NCBI GenBank assembly: GCA_945860895.1
Contig: CAMASK010000006.1
Coordinates: 1 to 64,000, forward strand
Direction: 5' to 3'
DNA from: Bacteriovorax stolpii
Lineage (GTDB): Bacteria > Bdellovibrionota > Bacteriovoracia > Bacteriovoracales > Bacteriovoracaceae
Length of the DNA: 64,000 nt
Under the pieces are notes generated by a model that saw nothing but the letters and a program-made list of their open reading frames with translations, was not told the origin of the DNA and made no database searches. How positions within the stretch are numbered: position 1 is the stretch's first letter; every line of letters begins with the position of its first letter. Of this stretch, positions 34,226 through 42,332 are shown one piece after another. The translations under genes and the position numbers were made by a program.

Positions 34226-35854
34226 ATGGAAACCAATTTCTATTTAAAAAAACTGATTATTCAAAATTTTGCTACTTTCAAAAACCAATCCATCCATTTT
34301 CAACCTGGATTCAATGCCATCGTAGGAGAGACTGGTTCAGGGAAAAGCTTAGTACTGGATGCACTTCAATTAATTCTCGGTGGAAGAGCTGATAAAAAAG
34401 TTGTTCGTAAAGACACAGATTATTCCCTGATTGAAGCTTCATTCAAGTGCACCGATAGTGAAGTTCAAAGCTACCTCGAAAATGAGGGTTATCCGATAGA
34501 AGGTAAAGAATTAATTATTAAAAGGGTGATTTACAAAAATGGAACAACTAAAACGTATATTAACCATCTTTCAAGTACGGTCGCATTTCTTGCTGCTTTC
34601 GCCAAACGCTACATTGATCTTGTTGGCCAATTTGAAAACCAAAAACTTTTAAGCGAAGTTTATCAACTTCACTTACTTGATCACTATGGGAAGTTAACTG
34701 ACAATGTAGAACAATTTCAAAGCAAACTTCACGAGTTTAAAGCCTTACAAATAAAGCTCTCGCAATTAGAACAATCCAAAGCGAACAGAGAGCAAAGACT
34801 AGACTATTTAAATTATCAGCTCCAAGAGATAGAGAAACTGAATCCAGACTCCCAGGAAGAAGAAGACCTTCTCATGAAGAAAAATCTTCTGATAAATGTT
34901 GAAAAGAATCGAAAGATATCATTTCAACTTAAGGAAATTTTTGATGGAGGCGAGGGAAATCCTGGCCTCCTTTCTCAAATGAAATCATTTAATAATATTT
35001 TAAACAAGAATAAGGAACACTTCAGTCAATACACTGAGAATGCATCAGAGATTGAAGACATGTTACATCTTCTCATTACGCAAATCGATAAACAATTTGA
35101 TAACGAAATGGATCCACAAGTGTTGGAAGGTGTTGTTGATCGTCTGGATATTTATCAAAAAACAAAAAAGAAGTTTGGTGGAACGGTGGAAAGTATTCTT
35201 CACACACAAATGGAATTTTTAAAAGAACGTGATCATTTACAGCTCTTAGATTTTAATTTAGAGGAAATAAAAAATAATTCAGAATTGTTCAAAAGCGCCT
35301 TGTCTGAACTTGCAAAGGATCTTCATAAAAAGCGTCTCGCTAATGCGGTTAAACTTTCTAAGGAACTTACACAAAGAGTTCAAAGCCTTAAAATGAGTGG
35401 CGCTACTATTAAATTAATTCTAGAAGAACTCACAGAATTTAATGAATTTGGTCTAACGAGAGCGAATTTTTTCGCGGAAACAAATCCTGGTGAAGGATTA
35501 TTCAAGGTTAAGGATATTGCTTCAGGTGGAGAACTTTCGAGAATTTTATTAGCGGTAAGACAAATCCTTTCCAGCTATGACTCCATAAGCATTTTTCTTT
35601 TTGATGAAATTGACACCGGAATTGGAGGAGAAACGGCAATTTGTATTGGTAAAGCACTTGCTCAGGTAGCATTAAACGGGCAAGTTATAGCTATAACCCA
35701 TCTTCCACAAATTGCTCAATTTGCTGATGTACTCATTTTGATTCAAAAAGATATTCAGGGAAAGGATGAAAGTTCAAGAACTGAATCTAAAGTAAAAGAG
35801 ATAATGGGCAAAATGGTGCAAAAAGAAGTACGGCAAATGTCTCAATTAGCTTAA
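34226..35854 (+). CDS. recN: DNA repair protein RecN
   Basis: SMC-like ATPase recruited to double-strand breaks. Seen: Walker A GETGSGKS (about residues 35-42), two coiled-coil arms (about 150-240 and 270-390), the ABC signature SGGELSR and the Walker B block FDEIDTGIGGETA. The 542 residues are near normal. The ATG at 34226 has GGGG/GAGGGG upstream. A TTGACA -35 lies 42-47 bp before the start with a poor -10. The 3' end overlaps the convergent LpxH-like gene by 9 bp. In many bacteria recN is under SOS control. Confidence 0.95.
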   Translation: METNFYLKKLIIQNFATFKNQSIHFQPGFNAIVGETGSGKSLVLDALQLILGGRADKKVVRKDTDYSLIEASFKCTDSEVQSYLENEGYPIEGKELIIKRVIYKNGTTKTYINHLSSTVAFLAAFAKRYIDLVGQFENQKLLSEVYQLHLLDHYGKLTDNVEQFQSKLHEFKALQIKLSQLEQSKANREQRLDYLNYQLQEIEKLNPDSQEEEDLLMKKNLLINVEKNRKISFQLKEIFDGGEGNPGLLSQMKSFNNILNKNKEHFSQYTENASEIEDMLHLLITQIDKQFDNEMDPQVLEGVVDRLDIYQKTKKKFGGTVESILHTQMEFLKERDHLQLLDFNLEEIKNNSELFKSALSELAKDLHKKRLANAVKLSKELTQRVQSLKMSGATIKLILEELTEFNEFGLTRANFFAETNPGEGLFKVKDIASGGELSRILLAVRQILSSYDSISIFLFDEIDTGIGGETAICIGKALAQVALNGQVIAITHLPQIAQFADVLILIQKDIQGKDESSRTESKVKEIMGKMVQKEVRQMSQLA

Positions 35855-36577
35855 TTCGGGGAATGAAATTTCATGATCCTCTATATAGATAAAGGATTTT
35901 GATCTGAGAGCATATCCATTATTAATATAGTATGAATTGTTGGTAATCTGAAAATGATCTTTAACGTGACTATGACCTCCTAATATAAAATTAAATTTTC
36001 CTTCTGTGGTTTGAGTGACTCCAGACCGAAATCTTTTTTTTACTAAATTTTCATCATAGCTAACTGACCCTCGTTTACGGGAACTCTTAGAAGCTATTTT
36101 GCCTAGGTAATTTAAAAGCCTGTAAGGCATCATTTTGTTTGCCACAAATCTTAGAGGGGGAGAAAGAATAAAAGCTTTATACTTCTGGTAATTCACATTA
36201 TCTATTTCATGTTCATCGCCGTGAGAAAAATAATAAGTCTTCCCCTCTATCATCTCAATCAGGGGAATTTGCATGGGCATAATCTCGCGATTAGGCCAGC
36301 GAAATTTAAATAAGGCTTCTAGGTGGACATCGTGATTGCCTTCAAAAAAAAGAACTTTTTTCCCATTTCTCTGAAGAACATCCAACAAATTAAAAATATG
36401 TTCGAAATTTTTAATGTATTCGGTATGAGGACCACACATTAGATCAAAAATATCCCCCAACAGAACAACATAATCACTATTTACAACTAGTGGATTAGTT
36501 AAAAAATTACACAGTAGATGATCAGCATCATCATGAGGGATTTTGACGTGGACATCTGAAATGGCAGCTATTTTCAT
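35846..36577 (-). CDS. LpxH-like calcineurin-type metallophosphoesterase
   Basis: Predicted UDP-2,3-diacylglucosamine hydrolase or related phosphatase. Seen: the metal ligands DVH (about residues 8-10, family DxH), GDIFDL (family GDxxD), GNHDVH (family GNHD) and a late GGHSHVKD (family GHTH). Two other stretches (YFSHGDEHE and the KRFRSGV region) agree with LpxH and LpxH-like proteins such as YbbF. The 243 residues fit the LpxH size. It abuts the PilZ gene (1 nt) and overlaps recN convergently by 9 bp. Lipid A synthesis is the likely role, but other phosphoesterases share these motifs. Confidence 0.82.
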   Translation of the reverse strand: MKIAAISDVHVKIPHDDADHLLCNFLTNPLVVNSDYVVLLGDIFDLMCGPHTEYIKNFEHIFNLLDVLQRNGKKVLFFEGNHDVHLEALFKFRWPNREIMPMQIPLIEMIEGKTYYFSHGDEHEIDNVNYQKYKAFILSPPLRFVANKMMPYRLLNYLGKIASKSSRKRGSVSYDENLVKKRFRSGVTQTTEGKFNFILGGHSHVKDHFQITNNSYYINNGYALRSKSFIYIEDHEISFPELS

Positions 36578-37324
36578 CTATTCATTTATAGCATGCAGCT
36601 CATCCTTTAGTCGCTCAAAAATGAATTTTTCAAGATGCTTTTTACTAATCTGATCAATTTGACTGAATTTGCAACAGATTCTCCAGACTTTATAGTTTAA
36701 ACCATTATCTCCATCAGGTTCAACTTCCTTAATTAAAGAAATCTCACAATTTAATTTTGTACTCCAACCATTTGCTTTAATTTCCAGATTCCTTATGTGA
36801 TCGTGAATTTTAAAAAATTTAGATTCCATTCTAGATACAAAAAAAGAAAATCCGCCGGATGATATATCAAAGCAAGATTTATTAAATGTTTGAGTCATTG
36901 GCCTGGGTATAGTGGTACTTTTGCCAAAGTTTACTTTTACTTCTTCTGTATTATAAACATTAAGACGAAAGTTTTTTCTTCTTTCTACCTGAGCAACAAA
37001 TTCTGGAAATTGAAGAGTATATCTAGTGGGTGCTTCGGTTTGTTTGATTGTGCATCTTAAAAGTAATGCAGAATCAGGAATATATAGATCAATGTAGTCT
37101 TGAGAGGCAATTAATTCTTGAACAGTCTTTTCATGTCCTGCCATAGGTACTATCGTAAAATATTTGCGAAGTTTTCGTATCGATTCAATTTTTACGTCGG
37201 CAAGATGTTTCGAGCCTCCTACTAGTCTCCAGATGATTACTTCAAGCTCAGTCTCCTTTGCAATTGAAAGAAAACTTACAATTATTGATTCATCCCGGAC
37301 TTTCCTAAGCTTATTGTCATTCAA
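36578..37324 (-). CDS. PilZ-domain protein (predicted c-di-GMP binding)
   Basis: Seen: an N-terminal YcgR/PilZN-like beta region (about 1-115) and a PilZ domain starting with RRKNFRL (the RxxxR motif), followed about 40 residues later by DISSGGFSF (the D/NxSxxG motif). These two motifs bind c-di-GMP in the family. Size and architecture recall the YcgR flagellar brake. Its position next to flagellin and downstream of the flagellin terminator fits a motility role; this is inference. I place the start at the TTG at 37324, since GGAG lies 9 nt upstream. A TTG five codons further up has no ribosome-binding site. Confidence 0.85.
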   Translation of the reverse strand: MNDNKLRKVRDESIIVSFLSIAKETELEVIIWRLVGGSKHLADVKIESIRKLRKYFTIVPMAGHEKTVQELIASQDYIDLYIPDSALLLRCTIKQTEAPTRYTLQFPEFVAQVERRKNFRLNVYNTEEVKVNFGKSTTIPRPMTQTFNKSCFDISSGGFSFFVSRMESKFFKIHDHIRNLEIKANGWSTKLNCEISLIKEVEPDGDNGLNYKVWRICCKFSQIDQISKKHLEKFIFERLKDELHAINE

Positions 37325-37344
37325 AACTATTTTCTCCAAAATGA

Positions 37345-37368
37345 CCTTCCAGGTTTAACCCTGGAAGG
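37345..37368 (-). terminator. Intrinsic terminator downstream of flagellin
   Basis: A perfect 9-bp stem (CCTTCCAGG, 6-nt loop, CCTGGAAGG) lies 33 bp after the flagellin stop on the minus strand and is followed by TCATTTT. The T-tract is imperfect, so some read-through into the PilZ gene is possible. Confidence 0.8.
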
Positions 37369-37400
37369 TCTCGGAATTTAAAACAGATTAAACACCCTAA

Positions 37401-38231
37401 TTAACCGATCAAGCGAAGAGCACTTTGACCAAGTTGATTAGCCTGAGCCAGAGTTGCTGTTGCTGCAGCACTTTTAACTGCATTGGCCGCAACCTTAGCA
37501 GTAGCATCAGCTACATCTACATCTTCAATTCGAGATTTAGCACTTTCCTGATTCACAACCGATACATCCAAGTTATTAACAGTGGCTTGTAGTCGAGATT
37601 GCATCGAACCAAAAGCCGCACGAAATGAACTTACTTTTGCAATGGCGCTATCAATATTTTCCAAGTTACTCAAAGCATCATCTTTTTCCTTAATATCTGT
37701 TCCCCCAATCCCTAAATTTTCAGCCGTTGCATCTGAGTTACCAGAATCAAATTCAATTCTGTTACCTTCATCACCATGTGCACCGACTTGAAATTGTAAA
37801 GTTTCTCCATCACCATTCAGGAGTGAGCGACCGTTAAAAGTTGTAGTTTTAGAAATACGATCTGCTTCTTGTACGAGTTGTTCGTATTCAAGAGATAGAT
37901 AACCTCGTTCAGCTTCACCCACAGTATCTGAGCTTGCTTGAATTGAAAGTTCTCGCAAACGAGTAAGAATATTACTCGTTTCATTCAAGCCACCTTCTGC
38001 CACTTGCACCATAGAAATCCCGTCGTTAGCATTTCTCGATGCCATACGTAAACTTCTAGTTTCTGCTTCCATTTGCTTGGCAATCGCCAAACCAGCGGCA
38101 TCATCAGAAGCTTTAGTAATACGCTTACCAGATGATAGTTTGCTGAAGTCAGACTCCTGTTGGACACTGTTTGCCCGCAGATTTTTTTGCACTTCCATAG
38201 ATGCAATGTTGGTGTTAATTCTTAAGCCCAT
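37401..38231 (-). CDS. fliC: Flagellin
   Basis: Structural subunit of the flagellar filament. Seen: the N-terminal D0/D1 signature GLRINTNIAS with the following LSSGKRITKASDDAAGLAIA, and a C-terminal D1/D0 block SRIEDVDVADATAKVAANAV ending QANQLGQSALRLIG. The central variable part is very short, giving 276 residues, so the filament protein is a compact minimal flagellin. The ATG at 38231 has GGGAG 8 nt upstream and begins exactly at the conserved N-terminus; a longer ORF to 38363 is spurious. A sigma-28-type promoter lies 62-88 nt upstream. A hairpin terminator follows. Confidence 0.97.
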   Translation of the reverse strand: MGLRINTNIASMEVQKNLRANSVQQESDFSKLSSGKRITKASDDAAGLAIAKQMEAETRSLRMASRNANDGISMVQVAEGGLNETSNILTRLRELSIQASSDTVGEAERGYLSLEYEQLVQEADRISKTTTFNGRSLLNGDGETLQFQVGAHGDEGNRIEFDSGNSDATAENLGIGGTDIKEKDDALSNLENIDSAIAKVSSFRAAFGSMQSRLQATVNNLDVSVVNQESAKSRIEDVDVADATAKVAANAVKSAAATATLAQANQLGQSALRLIG

Positions 38232-38269
38232 CAACGTACTCCCTTTGCTAAGAACGGTTAAATTTAAAC

Positions 38270-38284
38270 CGACTAAATTAGTCG
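38270..38284. repeat. Perfect palindrome at the start of the flagellin transcript
   Basis: CGACTAA-A-TTAGTCG is a 7-bp perfect inverted repeat with a one-base centre, right after the expected transcription start (about 38286, minus strand). It could be a 5' stem that stabilises the mRNA or an operator covering the start site. Confidence 0.6.
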
Positions 38285-38292
38285 TTCTCTCC

Positions 38293-38319
38293 TTATCGAA
38301 CTCTTCGAAATAAAAATTA
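38293..38319 (-). promoter_or_regulatory. Sigma-28 (FliA)-type promoter of flagellin
   Basis: On the minus strand TAATTTTT (38312-38319) is followed after exactly 11 bp by TTCGATAA (38293-38300). Compared with the FliA consensus TAAAGTTT-N11-GCCGATAA this is 6 of 8 plus 6 of 8 matches with the correct spacing. It points at the flagellin gene. Confidence 0.75.
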
Positions 38320-38372
38320 AGGTTTAATTTAGTAGTTAAGTCGGGTATTTGATGTTTTTCCAAAGATATTAA

Positions 38373-38708
38373 TTACTTAATTAATTTTAAGTCATTTTTT
38401 AAAGATGAATAACCAATTGATTTCTCTTTGGTTGCCTCCAAAAGAACGCTTAAACTTCTAGGAGCAAGCCAGAGAGAGCTATCATTAACCTGCCATCTAA
38501 GCCTGGTATTTAACTCTACTTTTTCCTCAGTAAAAGTTTCGAGAATAAGAACATTCTGCTTGAGACGAAGAGATGTTACGACAGCTGAGAACCAAAACTC
38601 AGGAGGAACAAAAACTGAATTTGGTGAATAAAAAAAACAGAAAATGTCGGTTTGGGGTAAAGAGAAAGGAATTTTTCTTTCAGGATTTTTTGAGAAACAA
38701 AAATTCAT
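38373..38708 (-). CDS. Small hypothetical protein coupled to the heptose adenylyltransferase
   Basis: I do not recognise this 111-residue protein. It has no signal peptide, membrane helix or motif and a fairly aromatic N-terminal half (DIFCFFYSPNSVFVPPEFWF). The start ATG overlaps the preceding stop by 4 nt (ATGA), typical of a genuine coupled gene. The region is also free of any competing ORF. The flagellin promoter lies just beyond its stop. Confidence 0.55.
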   Translation of the reverse strand: MNFCFSKNPERKIPFSLPQTDIFCFFYSPNSVFVPPEFWFSAVVTSLRLKQNVLILETFTEEKVELNTRLRWQVNDSSLWLAPRSLSVLLEATKEKSIGYSSLKNDLKLIK

Positions 38709-39157
38709 GTATGCTGAATTTTATTAATTATTGATGTCGTTGAATACCCATCAACAAAATTGAGAGAAAAAACTTCTCCTCCAGCACTTATGACTTCTTT
38801 AGCACCAACAATTTGATCAATTTTCCAGTCTCCACCTTTCACTAAAACTTTGGGCTTAATTTTTAAAATCAAATTTAGTGGGGTGTCTTCAGTGAAAATT
38901 TCGGTAAAGTCCACAGATTTTAATTGTGACAGGACATAGGCACGATCTTGTTCATTGTTAATAGGACGATCTGGACCTTTAAGTCTTTTCACACTTGCGT
39001 CTGAGTTAACTCCAATTACCAGAAGATCACCAAGCTTGCTGGCTTCAGCTAAATAGGTAACGTGACCTTTATGAAGAATATCAAAACAACCATTCGTGAA
39101 AACAATTTTCTTATTTTTATTTTCCGTAATAAATTTTTCCAATTCTTTTGAAAACAT
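38705..39157 (-). CDS. rfaE2: D-glycero-beta-D-manno-heptose 1-phosphate adenylyltransferase (HldE domain II type)
   Basis: Transfers AMP to heptose 1-phosphate in ADP-heptose synthesis for LPS inner core. Seen: the cytidylyltransferase-type signature NGCFDILHKGH (about residues 21-31), the GVNSDASVKRLKG block and KGGDWK, together with GYSTTSII near the end. The 150 residues correspond to the stand-alone second domain of HldE; the kinase domain is not encoded here. It directly abuts the RDD gene and overlaps the small ORF downstream. Confidence 0.93.
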   Translation of the reverse strand: MFSKELEKFITENKNKKIVFTNGCFDILHKGHVTYLAEASKLGDLLVIGVNSDASVKRLKGPDRPINNEQDRAYVLSQLKSVDFTEIFTEDTPLNLILKIKPKVLVKGGDWKIDQIVGAKEVISAGGEVFSLNFVDGYSTTSIINKIQHT

Positions 39158-39868
39158 TTATTCAGCCTTAATGACTTTAGAGCCAGAAACTTTATTTTGG
39201 AGATCAAAATATGAAAAAAGTCCGAGGCTAATAAAATTCGCTAAAGAGATAAATGAACGGAACAATAACTTAGAAAAAGTCTGAGGTTTGTTTTCATTAG
39301 TTACAACCATGATTCCCAAAAGATTTTTTCCAAAAGTCGAGCTAGTAGTTTTTTCAAAAATAGAGAAATATATCAAGTAGAATCCACAAAAAAGCGTAAG
39401 CACAAGAGGAGTAATCTCATTCGGATAAGCAGTCCAAACCTCGATTAAATCCATGTCTATTGTTCGAGACATAATTGTTAAAACTAGGCCAAGACAAGAT
39501 AATAGTAATCCCATATCCAGCGCATAAGCTAAAACCCTGTTAGATTTTAAAGCGATACGAAAAACTTTTTCAGGTTTATTGATGTCAATTTTTTTAGAAA
39601 TTTCTACCTCTATATTTTCATGAGCGTAAAAAGCAGAAAATTCATTTTGATAAATTTGGTTATCATTTTGTTTTGGCATTTGCATAGGCCGAGAAACCTG
39701 ATTCGCATTAATGGATGAAATTTCATTGCTAAAGGCAGCTTTAAATTCAGTGGATGGTTTATTTCCATGAAAACCTAGACCAGAAGTGATCGGTTTGAAA
39801 TCAAAATCAATATCATCATTAAGCACAACTGGAGCTGACTTTTTTGAAGGATTTGACTCTAAATTCAT
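39158..39868 (-). CDS. RDD-family membrane protein
   Basis: Predicted inner-membrane protein of unknown transport or structural role. The N-terminal 120 residues are hydrophilic and disordered-looking. They are followed by an RDD domain: RVLAYALDMGLLLSCLGLVL (first helix with the Arg and Asp), a second helix PLVLTLFCGFYLIYFSIFE, and STFGKNLLGIMVVTNENK before a final helix. The ATG at 39868 has AAAGGA 7-8 nt upstream, so it is preferred over the TTG 14 codons earlier. It lies between rsmE and the heptose gene. Confidence 0.85.
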   Translation of the reverse strand: MNLESNPSKKSAPVVLNDDIDFDFKPITSGLGFHGNKPSTEFKAAFSNEISSINANQVSRPMQMPKQNDNQIYQNEFSAFYAHENIEVEISKKIDINKPEKVFRIALKSNRVLAYALDMGLLLSCLGLVLTIMSRTIDMDLIEVWTAYPNEITPLVLTLFCGFYLIYFSIFEKTTSSTFGKNLLGIMVVTNENKPQTFSKLLFRSFISLANFISLGLFSYFDLQNKVSGSKVIKAE

Positions 39869-39913
39869 GGGTATGTCCTTTTTAATTCTTTCTTTTAGCT
39901 TGTCATACAAAAT

Positions 39914-40606
39914 TTAATCCAGCAATGACCCAAGAATGATTCCTGCTCCAGTTGCCACAGCAGTAGGGGTCCTTAAAATGGGAGTAGGTAAATTTAGTAC
40001 GGAAATATTTGGTAAAACATGCAAAAATGTCATTTCTTCCTGAGAAAAACCACCCTCAGGGCCCACAATCAATAAATTAGCTGCAAATTTATCATGAGCT
40101 TTTTTAGGATTGAAGCTTTTAGATTGAGAATCAAGCATAAGAGCGTTTTCATAATCTTCAAATCTTATTCCGTTCCATTCAGTTTGAATAATTTCAGGAA
40201 AAAACGCTCCATTGGATTGCTCTAAAGCACTAATAAGTAGGCTCTTAATCCTTTCAATGTCTGGAATTCGATTTTGTGAATAAGTAGACCGTATTAAATA
40301 AATTTTTCTAAAACCAAGCTCTACAGCTTGTTTAAGAGAAAGCTCAAGGGCTTCTTTCTTTGGAATTCCTAGCGCCAAATCCAAATTATATTTTCGACTA
40401 ACTTCGTCGTGCTCTAAAGTCTGAAGGGTCAATTCCCTCTTTGAAATTTCTGAAACCTGAGTTTTCACCATTAAACCTGCACCATCAAGAAGCAGAATCT
40501 CCTCATTAATTTCTACACGGACCACATTCAATAAGTGATGTGCCTGTTCACCTTTCAATTGATAGCTGGCTTGAATTTTTAATGGATTAAGGTAGGTTGC
40601 ACGCAT
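39914..40606 (-). CDS. rsmE: 16S rRNA m3U1498 methyltransferase RsmE
   Basis: SPOUT-family methyltransferase for U1498 of 16S rRNA. Seen: an N-terminal PUA-like domain (HHLLNVVRVEINEEILLLDG), LALGIPKKEALE, VGPEGGFSQEE and the C-terminal knot motif LPTPILRTPTAVATGAGIIL. In the last the usual LGPRILRxETA has changed to PTPILRTPTA. The 230 residues are typical. It follows prmA after 2 nt, a common pairing in bacteria. Confidence 0.94.
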   Translation of the reverse strand: MRATYLNPLKIQASYQLKGEQAHHLLNVVRVEINEEILLLDGAGLMVKTQVSEISKRELTLQTLEHDEVSRKYNLDLALGIPKKEALELSLKQAVELGFRKIYLIRSTYSQNRIPDIERIKSLLISALEQSNGAFFPEIIQTEWNGIRFEDYENALMLDSQSKSFNPKKAHDKFAANLLIVGPEGGFSQEEMTFLHVLPNISVLNLPTPILRTPTAVATGAGIILGSLLD

Positions 40607-40608
40607 GC

Positions 40609-41562
40609 TTAACTCTTAACCATGTAAAGGGCTGCCCAATCGCCCTTTTCAAGCTTTTGAACCAACTTCATTCCACCTTCAGTATAAGCCTTTATTATCC
40701 CCTCAACCTGAGGCCTTAAAAGACCAGAGAGAACGAGACCTCCATTCTGACGAGTTATAGAAATTAAATAATCTTTTTCCAGCATCAAAATACTTTCAAG
40801 AATGTTGGCAAAAACAAGATCATACTGCGATTTTAATTTATCACGAAATTCTGGCAACAGAAGCCGAAAGGCATGCTCCTGCAATTTATTAAGCTCAGCA
40901 TTTTGATAGCAATTTTTATTGGCTTCAGAATCTATATCATAAAAATCAACTTGAGCATCTGGATAAAGGATCAAAGTCCCAAGACCGAGAATTCCAGAGC
41001 CTGAACCAAAATCAAGAGCAGTCTTAACTGGGAATGTGATTTGTTCAGTTAATAACTTCAGACACAAAAACGTGGTCTCATGACTACCGGTACCAAATCC
41101 CATCCCAGGATAAATATAGATCTTATTCTCGGTTTGACTTTTATAATCTGTCATCCATGATGGGATAATTTCAAAAGTCTCATTTACTAAAATGGGTGTA
41201 TAATGTTTTTTCCATTCAGCGTTCCAATCTTCTGAAACATGCTCCTCAATTTGAACTTCAGCTAAAACTAACTTTTGAGTTTTTGATTTAAATTCTTCTG
41301 CATCATTTTTGTGATTAAAGAAGAAACGGTAATTGCCAGGTTTGCCTAAAGCATTTTCTTCAACTTCATCCAAAACTGATTCTGGTAAATCCCCTCCGGA
41401 ATAAGATCTTTCACCTAAGAGAGCATCTACTTCTGGTTCAGTTAATGAGTACTCCTCAATGCCTAAAGCATTGTATCTTTCCATCGCCATTTCCTCTAAA
41501 ACTGACAGATCGGCTTTTACCGGCTGAAAGTGGAAGAGCGTCACAATCCAAAAATTTTCCAT
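40609..41562 (-). CDS. prmA: Ribosomal protein L11 methyltransferase PrmA
   Basis: SAM-dependent trimethylation of ribosomal protein L11. Seen: an N-terminal PrmA domain (about 1-120) with FQPVKADLSVLEEMA, the SAM motif LDFGSGSGILGLGTL (about residues 172-186), the acidic post-II motif VDFYDIDSEA and the catalytic-loop DLVFANILESIL (family NIL). GMGFGTGSHETT precedes the SAM loop as in all PrmA. The 317 residues are slightly above the E. coli length. It is the first gene of the prmA-rsmE-RDD-heptose set. A gap of 119 bp separates it from the divergent udk; it shows no clear promoter pair. Confidence 0.95.
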   Translation of the reverse strand: MENFWIVTLFHFQPVKADLSVLEEMAMERYNALGIEEYSLTEPEVDALLGERSYSGGDLPESVLDEVEENALGKPGNYRFFFNHKNDAEEFKSKTQKLVLAEVQIEEHVSEDWNAEWKKHYTPILVNETFEIIPSWMTDYKSQTENKIYIYPGMGFGTGSHETTFLCLKLLTEQITFPVKTALDFGSGSGILGLGTLILYPDAQVDFYDIDSEANKNCYQNAELNKLQEHAFRLLLPEFRDKLKSQYDLVFANILESILMLEKDYLISITRQNGGLVLSGLLRPQVEGIIKAYTEGGMKLVQKLEKGDWAALYMVKS

Positions 41563-41681
41563 AAAAATCCTTTAATTGCTGGGTTTTATAACCTATCTAA
41601 GTCCATATGTGAGGCTAAAAAATTTACATTAGGCGAGGTTTCCTTGGCAGACTTGCCTTTTATTGTTAGTAATCACACCTC

Positions 41682-42332
41682 ATGAATCAAAAAATTTTCC
41701 TCATAGGTATAGCAGGCGGCTCAGGGTCGGGTAAAACTACGTTTGCCAAAAAAGTCATGAAAGGCATCAGCTCGCTAGATTCATGGATGTTACACATGGA
41801 TTCATACTATTTACCCAAGCAGCCAATAACCAATTATACGGCCAGCGGTAAACCAAACTTTGATCATCCAAATGCTTTTGATTGGGATCTTCTCCGTAAT
41901 CACCTATCGGAATTGAAGCAAGGCTTAACGATTAAATGTCCTATTTATGACTTTTCTAACAGCAGTCGAACTAAAGAATATGAAGAAATTGGCCCCTGTC
42001 GCGTGGTGCTTTTTGAAGGTATTTTCGCACTTTACGATCAAGAAATAAGAGACATGCTTGATATTAAATGTTTCCTGCATGTTGATTCCGATATTCGATT
42101 TACCAGAAGACTTCATCGAGATGTTAAAGAGCGAGGAAGATCTTTAGAATCAGTTATTTCTCAGTACTATGATACTGTAAGGCCCATGTATCAAAAATAC
42201 CTAGATCCACAACGTCAGTATGCTGATTTCGCAGTTGGTGAAGAAACGGACGTTGCCTCACTTATTTTGTCTGCTAGAATTAAAGAAATGCTTAACGAAT
42301 CCAGTAGGATGCAAGCACATGAGGCAATGTAG
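41682..42332 (+). CDS. udk: Uridine kinase
   Basis: Phosphorylates uridine and cytidine in pyrimidine salvage. Seen: Walker A GGSGSGKT (about residues 12-19), MDSYYLPKQ, FDHPNAFDWDLL, CPIYDFSNSSRT, the EGIFALYD motif and the RRLHRDVKERGR lid. All are family hallmarks. The 216 residues match. The ATG at 41682 lacks a clear Shine-Dalgarno; an upstream TTGGCA is present, but the -10 is unconvincing. rnj follows with no gap, starting at the base after the stop. Confidence 0.95.
   Translation: MNQKIFLIGIAGGSGSGKTTFAKKVMKGISSLDSWMLHMDSYYLPKQPITNYTASGKPNFDHPNAFDWDLLRNHLSELKQGLTIKCPIYDFSNSSRTKEYEEIGPCRVVLFEGIFALYDQEIRDMLDIKCFLHVDSDIRFTRRLHRDVKERGRSLESVISQYYDTVRPMYQKYLDPQRQYADFAVGEETDVASLILSARIKEMLNESSRMQAHEAM

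Noticed and set aside
38232-38363. N-terminal extension of the flagellin ORF
   Set aside because: The extension covers the sigma-28 promoter and the palindrome, has no homology, and the internal ATG at 38231 has a good ribosome-binding site.
41563-41681. TTGGCA-N17-TAGTAA as a udk promoter
   Set aside because: The -35 is fair, but the -10 matches only about half of the consensus and would leave almost no leader; not strong enough to annotate.
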